Assembly (NCBI GenBank): GCA_963682025.1
Contig: CAVMKG010000196.1
Span: 10,001-74,000 of the forward strand
DNA from: Cordilura impudica
Taxonomy: Eukaryota > Arthropoda > Insecta > Diptera > Scathophagidae
DNA length: 64,000 bases
Reading direction: 5' to 3'
Shown here: piece after piece, positions 24,201-35,222 of the stretch
Numbering within the stretch: position 1 is the stretch's first letter
Layout of the letters: every line of letters begins with the position of its first letter
Position numbers and translations under genes: made by a program
The notes under the pieces: generated by a model
The model's input: only the letters and a program-made list of their open reading frames with translations
The model's database searches: none
Told to the model about the DNA's origin: nothing

Positions 24201-25440
24201 TAATGAAAAAAAAAAAAATGTTAAATGTTTTGGTTGGTACTGAAAGAGAAAATACATACTAAAAATATAAACATTAATTTTTATATAAATAAACTTATCG
24301 ATGTATTTGCGTTATTTGCATTATTTGCCATATTTTATTTTATAATTATTTATGCTGATAATATTCTATGTATTTGTTTTTTCTTTTTCATAAAAACTGG
24401 CATTCACTTGGAACTGATATGTTATGATACAATATACAACATTTACAAAACATAGCAAATGAAGTTGGATCGTGTATCAGATTTTTCAGTGAAAATTACC
24501 AACAACAATTTTACACTATTGTAAAGTGATACACGATACAAGAGATACAACGATACATTAGCCATTGTGAATTGCCCAATTGTTTTTTTTATTAACAACT
24601 AGGTATTTTAGCATTATTTGCTTTAGATGTTGGTGAATTTTTACTCCCTTTGTATTAACTCGTAGTGTCTGCTTGTCGAAAAAATTTTGGATCGATTTTA
24701 ACCACTTTCCCGTGACCCAATCGATCTGAAATTTTGCAGGCAGGCTTGTGGCAATGACAGAAATGATCTAACATATTTTTTTAGTGATGCCAAAACAATG
24801 GAAACTTTTAAATTTTTCTACCAGAGTTGATAAAAAAATGTACAAAGGGTTTGTTTTTGTTATATTATTACCATAACGACCATAAAAACAACAAGTCCAG
24901 CTATGAAAACAATGCAACATTTAGAATAACAACAAGAACAATATAGAAATATCATGTTTTTCATTTTTTTTTTACTTTTTCAGAGATTTCCCTGGACCTG
25001 TTCCACCGATTTTAATGATTTTTGAAGCAGAAATCTTTCCACGAATTTGGTGAATTATTCTCACTAAAAATGATCACTGTAGCTGCACTATTGAGGGCGT
25101 GATCGTGACAAGAACAACATAGAAAATTATTTTTTTTTCAAGACTTTTTTAGTTCTTCATTCAAATCTCGGGCCCTAATCGACCGATTTGGACGATTTTA
25201 AATAGCAAACTTCTCATGGTGTTAGTGAATCATTTTTATGTCAACGAGTACCCTAGCTGCCGGATTGATGCCGTCATCGTTATTTCCACAGACGGACAGA
25301 CGGACATCGCTATATCAACTCCGGTTGTTATAAGGATCACAAATATATAAATTTTATGGGGTCCAAAATTTTTTTTCTAATTATTACAAACGGAATGACA
25401 AACTTATATATACCCTCTGCACACTGGAGTGGAGGGTATA
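21222..25440 (+). mobile_element. Giant non-coding DINE/Helentron-like element (about 4.2 kb)
   Basis: The 5' end aacaagtaagagtgttaaat is followed by tcggctgtgccgaat and gataccctccacc. The 3' end has aactccggttgttataagg and the hairpin taccctctgcacactggagt...gagggtata. The whole interior is shared, in order, with a minus-strand copy (55,951 down to 52,800, then 43,390 down to 43,120) and with a plus-strand copy (37,939-42,290). It is therefore a real mobile unit rather than two adjacent fragments. No Rep/helicase frame exists, so any mobility must depend on another element. A 627-bp MITE lies inside at 23,952-24,578. Confidence 0.7.
23952..24578 (+). mobile_element. TIR MITE (627 bp) with ATT target duplication
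   Basis: The ends are TGGGCAATTCACAA and its inverse TTGTGAATTGCCCA, flanked by ATT at 23,949-23,951 and 24,579-24,581. Three paralogous copies of the host repeat (near 41,530, 60,570 and, on minus, 53,390) read through as aaatttacatt(g/a)ttt with no insertion, which fixes the ends and the duplication. It is AT-rich with ttgtatattgtatgttgtat-type internal repeats and has no transposase. The superfamily is unresolved. Confidence 0.75.
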
Positions 25441-25886
25441 ACAACTCTACAACAGCAACAATGACAGTCATATGTTTTTCAAATAGGAAAAAACTGTTTA
25501 TGTGTTAGTTTCGGTCATTCCCCAGTATGCATTGAAATATATGGGTTTTTGTTGTTTCGAATTTAACTGTGGCTCTAAGTGAAAAGTTTTAGACCGATCG
25601 TATATTACATCTTGAGGATCCTCACCTAATATTTTCAAATATTTTAAATTCTTTTTAACTCATTTAACCTCATTACGAAAATAGTAAAACAGTAAATATG
25701 GAAAATCCACGCACCTCAAAAAATTGTTTTCTATGAAATAAATTAAAGACATTTCATATTATACAATTTTCTTTCAAAAATGTATCAATTATTGCAAATT
25801 TGAAATTTGACATATAGTATTTGTACATATATTTGTATAGATTTCGCAGTATGAAAAGAACTATTATTTCTTTATTTAGAATATAT

Positions 25887-27322
25887 CCCTACAAGAACAG
25901 TGACGGTCATTTGACCGGTGATATGACCGGCACTACTGACTGAAGTGTCGGTCATCGCGTAGAACAAAGTTTCTATCATTTTATTAAGGCAAATATGCCA
26001 AAACTGACCGAAACTTTTGTGTACATGTGATTTTGCATCTTACTCTAACCTATGAAAGTATGTAAACCATATAATATATATCTGAACTGCTCATTCTACC
26101 GCTGTTTAGTAGTCAACGATGATAGATATATCCATCATCGCTGACCGGTCATACTTGATGGCTATATACATCATCATTGACCGGTCACGCTTGATTATAA
26201 TGAAACACGACTTATTATTTTTTATTTATAATTATTTATTGTATTAAAAATCAAAAATTCAAAAATAGAAATAAACATTAATATATTAAAAACACAACAA
26301 TATCATCAATTCCGAAACGTGTCGATAACTTTGAGACAATGTTTGCTGACTTTTCACTCGAACCATCCCTCAAAGCGGTTCGTAACTTAGCACTGAATAA
26401 ATTGACTAAACTCAATAGAAATTTCCGGTAATGGGCCTTAGTGCAATCAGTAGGTTCTTAAAGAAAACAATATATTATAACACATATCAACAATTTATAT
26501 TAAAGCTCACCTTTTGTGTGTTGTGAATTAACAATTTCGGCCAAAACTGATACACACCATTTGGAAAATTGTTTGTACAGAACGGTGTGTGAGATATTGT
26601 GATAATACCTCCATAAATCAATTTGTTCAATATTTTTAGATCTTTCTTTTGAAACCTAATTACATTATGGACGAATTTACGGATACTGCACATTCCTTAA
26701 TATTCATGTTATCAACATTATATTCCACACTATATTCCAGAATGGCATAAATTAAAACATTGGAGCCAAATATTAAAAAAAACATATCCATGTTATGGCA
26801 ACAGACTGAAAGAGATATAAGGATTAATGTAAAATTCTGCAAGGAAGATTTACTTTGTTTCTAGCTAGAAGCTTTAATAAAATGTCAGTACATTACCTTA
26901 ATAAGTTCATTTGGTGATTGCGCATCTATTAACAATATATTTATGCGATTCCTAAGAGGTATAAAAGTTCTAGATTGAAAGTTTGTGAAGATTCTACAGC
27001 AATATCTTAAGTTAACGATCCAACAGGAATAGGCCAAAAGCGAGCAAAAAATATATTGTGGAAGGGTATAATGGAGGGACGTGCCACCACAATTGAGAAT
27101 TGCACTAACGAATCCACTGACATATTTTGAAGAATCCTAAAGAAACAACAAAAATTAACTTGAACTTTTTAATTTAATTTTAATTTAATTAATTACTTAC
27201 CTTTCCTAAACCTTAACAACAGCAACAATGACAGTCATATGTTTTTAAATAGAAAAAAACTGCAAATGTGTTAGTACAAAAATTGTTTATGTGTTAGTTT
27301 CAGTCATTCATTTCTTGTAGGG
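25887..27322 (-). mobile_element. CCCTACAAGAA-ended transposon carrying host gene pieces, copy 1
   Basis: The outer ends are CCCTACAAGAACAGTGACGG at 25,887 and, inverted, CCCTACAAGAAATGAATGAC at 27,322. Flanking TAT (25,884-25,886 and 27,323-27,325) may be a 3-bp duplication. The TIR resembles the CACTACAAGAAA ends of CACTA transposons, and a 3-bp duplication fits too. Strand is given by the captured exons. Subterminal palindromic gaccggtca motifs lie at 25,913-26,190. There is no transposase. The partner copy at 35,223-36,888 is inverted relative to this one. Confidence 0.8.
26330..27136 (-). pseudogene. Captured VAC14-like gene fragment, copy 1
   Basis: VAC14 is the HEAT-repeat scaffold of the PIKfyve/Fig4 lipid kinase complex on endosomes. 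After a splice-acceptor-like ttgtttctttag the minus strand reads SIVVARPSIIPFHN, then (interrupted by a stop) LKDIAVESSQTFNLE. A deletion follows, present in this copy only, and then NVLIYAILEY and NIKECAVSVNSSIM. Intron-like gaps with GT/AG borders remain: gtaatg...tttcag, and gtgagcttt...ctttaag near 26,510. Stops and frameshifts make it non-functional. It was probably captured as genomic DNA, because introns are kept. The match is from memory of the conserved VAC14 region, not from a search. Confidence 0.75.
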
Positions 27323-27659
27323 TATGTAAGTATTGCTCGCAAAAAAATGCAACATCATGAATGAAACACATAGACGACTGCTGGCAGCAACATTTGTAGT
27401 CGTATAGTCAGCTACTTGATTTTTCGGAATACGACAGCAACATATAATACAAATGCATTTTTATTTAAATATACAATTACTTTTACTTATTTAAAATGCA
27501 TTAGTACAACGTAAAAATAAATAAATTAGTTTAACGCCTTTTGATTATTAATGGAATTATAGCCTTTCATTTTGCGATTTTTTTTTTAAACAAAATAAAA
27601 TATTTCATAGCACTAACTTCTTTTACATATTTTGTTATATTGTCAACACTATTTTTGTT

Positions 27660-27765
27660 TTGTAGCCAACAAAACACACTTGCAGTTTTTTTTTTATTTG
27701 AAGAACATATGACTGCCATTGTTGATGTTGTAGAGTTGTTTTTTTTTTTTTTTGATTTTGTTTCG
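27660..27765 (+). repeat. Fragment of the CCCTACAAGAA element end
   Basis: cacttgcagtttttttttta, then catatgactgccattgttga and tgtagagttgttt, parallel to 35,270-35,345. The terminal CCCTACAAGAA is lost. A similar stub on the other strand lies at 25,441-25,525. The rest of 27,323-27,955 shows nothing recognisable. Confidence 0.6.
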
Positions 27766-27956
27766 TTAACTCTTTTGTATTAAAGCACCTCCAATATATG
27801 TATCCATTTTAGTTTGCAAATTCAGTATATTTATAATTTATTACTTACAGCAAAAAATAATAGAAATAATTTTATCAGTTATGCTTACGAAACTATATAA
27901 ATAGACTTGAAGTTGGCTCCAAAAGCAGTAGCCTGTGTAAAGAACAAGTTATATTA

Positions 27957-28750
27957 ACTGGTAGTGTCTGCTTGTCGACAAAATTTTGGATCGATTTTTA
28001 GCCCCTTTCCCGTGAGCCAATCGATCTGAAATTTTGCATGCAGGCTCGTAGCAATGACAGAAATGATCTAACAAATTTTTTTAGTGATGCCAAAACAATG
28101 GAAACTTTTAAAATTTTCTACCAGAGTTCACAAAAAAATGTACAAAGGGTTTGTTTTTATTATATTATTACCACAACGACCACAAAAACAACAAGTCCAA
28201 CATTGACAACATTGACAACAATGCAACATTTAGAATAACAACAGGAACAATATGGAAACATCATGTTTTTCATTTTTTTTTTAATTTTTCATAGATTTAC
28301 CTGGACCTGTTCCACCGATTTTAATGATTTTTGAAGTAGAAATCTTCCCATGAATTTGGTGAATCATTCTCACTAAAAATTATCACCCTAGCTATCCTAT
28401 TGAGGGCGTGATCGTGACAAGAACAACATAGAAAATTATATTTTTTCAAGACTTTTTTTAGTTCTTCATTCAAATCTCGGGCCCTAACCGACCGATTTGG
28501 ACGGTTTTAAATAGCAAACTTTTCAGGATGTAAATGAATCATTTTTTATGCCAACGAGCATCTTAGCTGCCCGATTGATGCCGTCATCGTGATTTCCACA
28601 GACGGACAGACGGACATCGCTATATCAACTCCGGTTGTTATAACGATCACAAATATATATATTTTATGGGGTCCAAATTTTTTTTTTCTAATTATTACAA
28701 ACGGAATGACAAACTTATATATACCCTCTGCACACTGGAGTGGAGGGTAT
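27957..28750 (+). repeat. DINE/Helentron-like element, 3' portion (about 790 bp)
   Basis: This is a close copy of 24,650-25,440: gtagtgtctgcttgtcgaca at the start, gagggcgtgatcgtgacaag in the middle, and the hairpin taccctctgcacactggagt...gagggtata at the end. The 134-codon frame on the other strand (28,546-28,950) arises from this repeat and is not a gene. Confidence 0.8.
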
Positions 28751-29133
28751 AAAAAAGTGGTTTGACCAGACTGATAGCAAAGTTTGTGATTGAGTGAATG
28801 GACATAAAACAATAAAACAGGCAGTTGGTAACAAGAAAACCCAACATCAAGTGTTTTATTAAAGGGTACTGAAAACACAAAACAAACATTTAAACAAATC
28901 ACATACAGACGAAACGGTATTTTATTTTTGCAAAAAATTTTACATGGCAAAAAAAATAACGTTTCGTTTTAATGTGACTTGTATGTGCTGTTAAGTAAAC
29001 GGCCGTCACAAATCTTTTTTTTTTTTTGCAATTTAGCATCTTAACAATTTCAAATTATGGCAACACTGGATACATAGATGACGCTTTCTGTTTGATTTTA
29101 AAAAAGTGCCATACAAAAATCTTTAACTACTAG

Positions 29134-29249
29134 GGGTCGTATGCAAAAAAATTTAAGTGTACTTCAAGTAGACTTTATCAACAAATTTTGTATGAAAAAC
29201 ATACAATAAAGTCTACTTGAAGTACACTTTAATTTTTTTGCATACGGCT
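29134..29249 (+). mobile_element. Short foldback MITE (116 bp) with CTAG duplication
   Basis: Near-perfect inverted arms of about 42 nt (gtatgcaaaaaaatttaagt... against its inverse at 29,203-29,247) enclose a loop of about 28 nt. CTAG precedes it at 29,130-29,133 and follows it at 29,250-29,253. It has no coding capacity. Transcribed, it would form a long stable hairpin. Confidence 0.75.
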
Positions 29250-29519
29250 CTAGATGTTTATACATCTCCCCTGTGATCGGTCACATATGATTTTTTTTAA
29301 TGGCTGTAGCAGATTTGGGAGAGCACTCGGTGGAAGTTTTTATGGTGTAAGACAGGAATTAAAAAACGAAATTTAAATTGGAATTTTAAAACAGAAGCAG
29401 AAATTGAATCCATTGTAATCAAAATACGAAATACAGAGATAAGCATTATACCATTATATCTTAGTGGAGTAACATGGCAAGATGATTTTGAAGCAATGTG
29501 CCATTTTTTATAAATAACA

Positions 29520-29960
29520 TTTAAGAGTGTTAAATCCGGTTGTGCCGAATTTTTGCTACCATCCACCTAGGTTTAAGTATTGATTATAAATGTAGACAAA
29601 ATAGTTGAGAAAGTAAACAATTTTTTAAACTTAATACCAAATTAGTTCAGCAAATACACTGATTTGTTTAGCATTTTTAGAGGTATCTCCTTATTTTAGA
29701 CATTATTCTGACACAGTGATGCCCAATTTAACCCATTTCAAATACCAACCTGCTCGTAGTAATGACAAACAATACTATTTTAACTTTACCCAGGTAAATG
29801 GTATATTTTGTTGAATGACCATAATTTCAAGACAGACGCATGAACGGACATTATATGGACTCGAGTTGTTGTAGGGATTAAGAATACAAATACTTTATGG
29901 GGTCGCAATTCATTGCTCATTGCGTTACAACAGAATACCAATAGTCACAATAAGGAATAA
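29520..29960 (+). repeat. Diverged DINE/Helentron-like fragment
   Basis: It starts aagagtgttaaatccggttg then gctaccatccacc. It continues with aaagtaaacaattttttaaa, and atggactcgagttgttgtag near 29,857. The terminal hairpin is absent. Confidence 0.5.
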
Positions 29961-30036
29961 TACTTTTCAATGTCTTGAGAGCTAAAAATTATTCGGTTTG
30001 CATTATACCAGGAAAATGTGCTTTTTTTTTAAAAGT

Positions 30037-30832
30037 ACTGTAAAAGAATTTACTTTTTTTTAATGTGTTTAAAAAAAAGTTATTTTATATAAAAGATCCT
30101 TGTTTGAGAAACTTTCTAAGAAAATTTACTTTAAAAAAATACTTTTTTAAAAAATGAGTAGTTTAAAAAACTACTTTTTTTAAAATATGTCCTTTTTAAA
30201 AAAGGGTAGATTTTTAAGAAAATGTACTTGTTTAAGAAAAGATATTTTTTGAAGGTTATTTTTTAAGCAAAAAAATTTTTTTAAGGAGTAGGTACTTTTT
30301 AAAACGAGGTACTTAAAAAAAAACAAGTAAGAGTGTTAAATTCGGCTATGCCGACTCTTTGTTTTACGTTTACATTAATATATGGACTTATTGCACTATT
30401 TGTAACAAATGTAAACAAAATATTTGAAAAACTAAACAATTTGATAAACTTAATACTAAAAAATTATTACAACAAATACTATAAATTTTCAGCATTTTTA
30501 GAGGTGTCTCCATATTTTAGGTCATATATTGGCACAATGGTGTCCGATTTATCCCATTTTAAAGACTAACCTGATCCAGATAGTGACAAACAATGTTATT
30601 CTAAGTTCAGCCAGGTAAATGGTTTATTTTGTGAATGAACATGATATCAACAGATACACAGACAGGCCTCTGCGCAGTGGTGTGAATGGCATAAACTTTT
30701 TGAATAACAACTATAACAAGATCAATATTAAAAAATTATATTTTTTCAAGTCCACTAAACCGATTTGACGGTTTAAATAGCAACCTGCTCAGGATGTCAA
30801 TGTTTCATTTTCAATAAAGGCGAGCTACCCAG
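30037..30832 (+). repeat. Left copy of a 0.8-kb direct repeat
   Basis: It starts actgtaaaagaatttacttt and ends aataaaggcgagctacc. It matches 34,037-34,866 with small indels; for example, the right copy has an added gataccctccacctat and ggtaa. The shift at the start is exactly 4,000 bp. The repeat includes the 5' part of a DINE-like element. The left copy breaks into gag-like sequence, while the right copy continues into the rest of that element. Confidence 0.85.
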
Positions 30833-30857
30833 CTACAGCTATGCGATCGTCTACGAT

Positions 30858-31485
30858 ATCCCCTTAGCGAATCTGAATTGACCGAACTCCTTAGAAGGAA
30901 TTTAAGACCTCATTTGAGAAGGGAACTATTTTACCTCCAAATTAATAATGTCTCCCATTTACGCCATTTAGTTTTGCGACTTTTAGAAGACAAGTTAATG
31001 AAATTGACATTGAGGATGAATTTTTCGATGAAGACCCCCCTGAAGAAGTTTGCGAGGTTCGAAAACCAAAAGAAGACCCGGCCCGAAGACAAAATAATAT
31101 CTGCTGGAACTGCCGAAAGGAAGGCCACAGGTATATGGACTGTCTCGAAGACAGGACCGTATTCTGTTACGGTTGTGGTTCCGTAGGTGTCTACAGACCC
31201 CAATGCGAAACGTGTCAGGGAAACTTCAAGGCGAGCGCCAGCAACAACACCAGCTTCCGCTCGAGAACAAATTAAATTCAGTTTTAGGCGAAAAACTACT
31301 TGAAAAATATGACAACCCCACAGAAATTTTAAAGACCAGCTCTGACGGTAGCACACAAACCGATTCCACCAATTTTACGAATTTTACAATTTTGCAGAAT
31401 GACAAGGAAAAGTCTAAACCAGTTTTATTTCCCATCAAGCCCTATCATGAAAGAGTTACATTATATGAATTAGCTAGGAAGTGAA
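30858..31485 (+). pseudogene. Gag remnant of a gypsy-type LTR retrotransposon
   Basis: The structural polyprotein that would package element RNA is split over three frames. From 30,878 the frame gives a capsid-like ELTELLRRNLRPHLRRELF. A frameshift near 30,990 leads to an acidic linker and two zinc knuckles at 31,102-31,190, CWNCRKEGHRYMDC and CYGCGSVGVYRPQCETC. From 31,270 a third frame carries the spacer toward the protease. The N-terminal part of gag is missing. Frameshifts make it dead. It lies directly upstream of the protease remnant, as expected for gag-pol order. Confidence 0.8.
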
Positions 31486-31577
31486 TTTTTTGCGAAACTA
31501 TTAGCACCCCACCGAAATTTAACACCCAAATTCATAAAGTAAAAAGAAATACTCTACGAATTAGAATTTGTTATAAA

Positions 31578-31982
31578 ATGTTAAAATTAAACAAGTTTAA
31601 AGTCCGAAGTTGTATTGAATCTATTGATATCTTTGGAATGAAATTATTAGGCCTTTTGGATTCAGGCGCCTCTTTATCTTGCATAAGTGGTTCCGCTGCA
31701 AAAACTTTCCTTAGTAAAAACTTACCATTTAAAAAATTTTCTAATTTCGTAGAAGCAGCTGGCGGTCAGCAATATAAAATTTTAGGTTTCGTAGAAACAA
31801 ATATTACTTATCGAAATATAACCAAACTAGTTCGTTTGTATATAATACCCGATCTAACACATGATGTATACTTAGGTATCGATTTTTGGCATTCGTTCGG
31901 ACTTATGTCTATGATTTTTGGGAACAGCCCGTTAAAAATTGTAGAGCTTAATCAAGTTTGTGAGGAGTTGAAATGTAGATAA
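31578..31982 (+). pseudogene. Retropepsin-like protease remnant of the same element
   Basis: The 134-codon open stretch carries the aspartic protease signature LLDSGASLSCI (D28) and later VRLYIIPDLTHDVYLGIDFW, the usual second half of retrovirus-type aspartic proteases that act as dimers. The frame closes at 31,982. No reverse transcriptase, RNase H or integrase follows; LTR-like sequence begins instead. The pol gene is therefore largely deleted, and this cannot move by itself. Confidence 0.85.
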
Positions 31983-33695
31983 AGAAAGAAGGTTGAGGAA
32001 AAACCTCTTAAAAAATAAAATGTAGAGTTAAGTGAAGTTTAAAATTAGTGTAGAATGTAAAATAAATTAAAGATTAAAATTAAGATTAACATTAAAGTTT
32101 AAAGAAATACAAAATTAAATTTAAGAACAGAAAGAGGAGTTGAATTATGATAGTTGCAAAAGAAGGTTGAGGAAAAACCTCTTAAAATTAAAAATGTAGT
32201 GTTAATTTTAGAAACTTTAAGAAAAAAAAATAACTTTAGATTTTAGTGACATTTGTACATAAATTTTTAATGAAAACATACATATAACAACAAATAATAG
32301 ATGCCTACCAAATAATATAACTTAATAATAATACTTAATCCATTAATGAACAATTTTAATGTTGCGAAGAAAATCATAAAGTTGGATTTTTGTGTTGGAG
32401 TGTAATTTTATTTTTATATAAGTTGTATGTAATTACATAAATGTGAAACAAAATAAAAAAAATCTCTATAAAAAATTAATGGTGATAAGAATAAAGAAGA
32501 AGAATACATTTAGCCGATTACAAAAACAAATTGTGGTAATAAAACATTAACTAATCATATGCAGAATTAAGCTATGGCCAACTTTTTCCAATGGCATATT
32601 GCGAGACACAACCACGGCGTCCGGCGGCAGCAGCTTCATCGGTACCTCATCGGGATACAACACCAGCGATAAGGCGGTAATTTTTCTTTTAATACCCATA
32701 ATTTTCAAAATAAAATGTTTGTAACATATAAATTTAAAAATTTTATAAAATTTTGCTAAATATTAAATGGATTAAATATAAAATTTTGCTAAAAATAAAA
32801 CTTTCTAAATAAAATTTTCTAAATATAAAATTTTGCTAAAAATAAATTTTCTAAATAAAAATTTCTATATATAACTAATATTTTTCTAAAAATAAAATTT
32901 TTAAATAAAATTTTCTAAATATAAAATTTTACTAAATATAAAAATTTTACTAAATATAAAATTATATACCTAAGAATTTTATAATAAACCAAAATCAAAA
33001 CGGTACCCAAAAAGAAAAAACGAACACCACATTTAAATTAACACTTCCATAAATACCACACCTCATGGTGTGTTGATAAGCGCATAAATTTTCGTTTATA
33101 TATTTACCGCTATTTTTATAATACCAACCACTGTCAGAAAAGGTACAGTACCGAAAAGAAACAAACAAAATACAATTTAAATAAAATTTTTCTAGCAATA
33201 GTTAAATTATCAAACACAACTTTATCTTAAATTTTTAAATAAAATTTTCTAACAAAAATATAAATAAAATTTTATAAATATAAAATTCTTCTAAATATAA
33301 AAGTTAAACTAAAAAAAAAATTTTTTTTTCTAAATTAAGAATATTGTTATATATAAAAATTTGGCTAATGATAAGATTTGGTTAAATATAAAATTTTGCT
33401 AAAACAAAATTAAGCTAAAATTTAAAATTCTCCTAACATTAAAATTAAGCTAAAATTTAAAAATTTTCCTAAATTAAAATTATCTTCCTGAATATGTATA
33501 AAATTTTGCTAGAATTTAAATTTTTCCTAAACATTCAAATTTCAATAAAAAAAAATAAAATTTTGCAAAAATTTAAAAATATCCTAAAATTAAAATTTTT
33601 TCCTAAACATAAAGTGTTTAAAGTTACCATAAAAATGTTGATAAATTTAATTTACAATTAAAATCCTTAAAATGAAGGGTAAATAAAAATTTTAT
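31983..33695 (+). repeat. LTR-type sequence, exon-like GC stretch and AT-rich spacer
   Basis: Two copies of ggttgaggaaaaacctctta lie at 31,990 and 32,163. At about 32,590-32,680 a short GC-rich stretch is open and reads ILRDTTTASGGSSFIGTSSG, then YNTSDKA, ending gataaggcg|gtaattttt, a plausible splice donor. Sequence built on aaattttgctaaatat follows to 33,690. The same order is found at 11.45-13.4 kb and, inverted, at 21.2-19.6 kb. I do not recognise the exon-like peptide. Confidence 0.45.
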
Positions 33696-33699
33696 ATAT

Positions 33700-34025
33700 A
33701 ACCCAATGTAGGAAACCAAACCAAACCAAAACTTTTTTTATTAAAGTGGGTTACCTCCAAGTAAGATGGAATATCAAGTAACATGGTAGGGAGGGCAAAA
33801 AGGGGCATAACAGCTAGTCCCCACCGGAAGGTAAGTATGCCATCCATCCATCCGTTAGATTCCGTTTTTTTACAGTTTTTTTTTTGTAAATCGCACGTGA
33901 ACATCTGTAGTGCGGTTTCCCTGGGCCTGAGCAAGACCCCACCCATCCGGCGAGCTAGGCCCCTTCGCAAGCACGTGCGACCAGCAAAGGCTCAGGGAAA
34001 CAGGAAGCGGAAATTCCACCACCGC
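33700..34025 (+). repeat. GC-rich repeated block with splice donor, plus-strand copy
   Basis: gtgggttacctccaagtaag, then gggagggcaaaaaggggc, then ccggaaggtaagtatgc (consensus donor), then cgcacgtgaacatctgt and cacccatccggcgagctagg. It is homologous to 19,265-19,560 in inverted orientation. Both strands keep overlapping open frames (33,783-34,043 plus and 33,692-33,970 minus) without recognisable domains. Confidence 0.6.
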
Positions 34026-34036
34026 CGCACCATTAC

Positions 34037-34866
34037 ACTGTAAAAGAATTTACTTTTTTTTAATGTGTTTAAAAAAAAGTTATTTTATATAAAAGATCCT
34101 TGTTTGAGAAAAGGTAACTTTCTAAGAAAATTTACTTTAAAAAAATAATTTTTTAAAAAATGAGTAGTTTAAAAAACTACTTTTTTTTAAATATGTTCTT
34201 TTTAAAAAAGGGTAGATTTTTAAGAAAATGTACTTGTTTAAGAAAAGATGTTTTTTGAAGGTTATTTTTTAAGCAAAAAAATTTTTTTAAGGAGTAGGTA
34301 CTTTTTAAAACGAGGTACTTAAAAAAAAACAAGTAAGAGTGTTAAATTCGGCTATGCCGACTCTTTGATACCCTCCACCTATGTTTTACGTTTACATTAA
34401 TATATGGACTTATTGCACTATTTGTAACAAATGTAACTATTGTAAAAATGCACTATTTGTAAAAATGAAAAACTAAACAATTTGATAAACTTAATACTAA
34501 AAAATTATTACAACAAATACTATAAATTTTCAGCATTTTTAGAGGTGTCTTCATATTTTAGGTCATATATTGGCACAATGGTGTCCGATTTATCCCATTT
34601 TAAAGACTAACCTGATCCAGATAGTGACAAACAATGTTATTCTAAGTTCAGCCAGGTAAATGGTTTATTTTGTGAATGAACATGATATCAACAGATACAC
34701 AGACAGGCCTCTGCGCAGTGGTGTGAATGGCATAAACTTTTTGAATAACAACTATAACAAGATCAATATTAAAAAATTATATTTTTTCAAGTCCACTAAA
34801 CCGATTTGACGGTTTAAATAGCAACCTGCTCAGGATGTCAATGTTTCATTTTCAATAAAGGCGAGC
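34037..34866 (+). repeat. Right copy of the 0.8-kb direct repeat
   Basis: This is the partner of 30,037-30,832. Here the sequence continues uninterrupted into the complete DINE-like element, so this is the intact arrangement and the left copy is the truncated one. Confidence 0.85.
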
Positions 34867-35053
34867 TACCGCTGATTTATTGAGGGCGTGATCGTGATAT
34901 CCATAGCCGGAAAGATGGATATTGCTATATCAACTCCGCTTGGTATGAGGATTACGAATATATATTATGGCGTCCAGAATTTTTTCCAATTACAACAAAT
35001 GGAATGACAAAGTTATACCTATATACCCTCTGCACACTGGTATGGAGGGTATA
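34328..35053 (+). mobile_element. Complete short DINE/Helentron-like element (about 726 bp)
   Basis: The 5' end is aacaagtaagagtgttaaat, then the tcggctatgccga hairpin and gataccctccacc. It ends with gagggcgtgatcgtgatatc, atatcaactccgcttggtat and the hairpin taccctctgcacactggtat...gagggtata. It gives both termini of the family used to place the other fragments. It is non-coding. Confidence 0.8.
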
Positions 35054-35222
35054 AAAATAATGGATACCCATATTGAAACCAAAAAGTTTTCAATTATTGT
35101 AAAGGTTTCCAATGTTTTGTTAACTCCATAAAAATGATTTTTTATTGCTTCTCGAAAAACTAAAAACTATAAAATAACTTTTTTGTCACTTATTAGAAAG
35201 GGCCCCTGGTACAAAGTCTTAA

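Noticed and set aside
28546..28950. 134-codon minus-strand frame as a possible gene
   Set aside because: It is a translation of the DINE/Helentron-like 3' end, which recurs at several other places.
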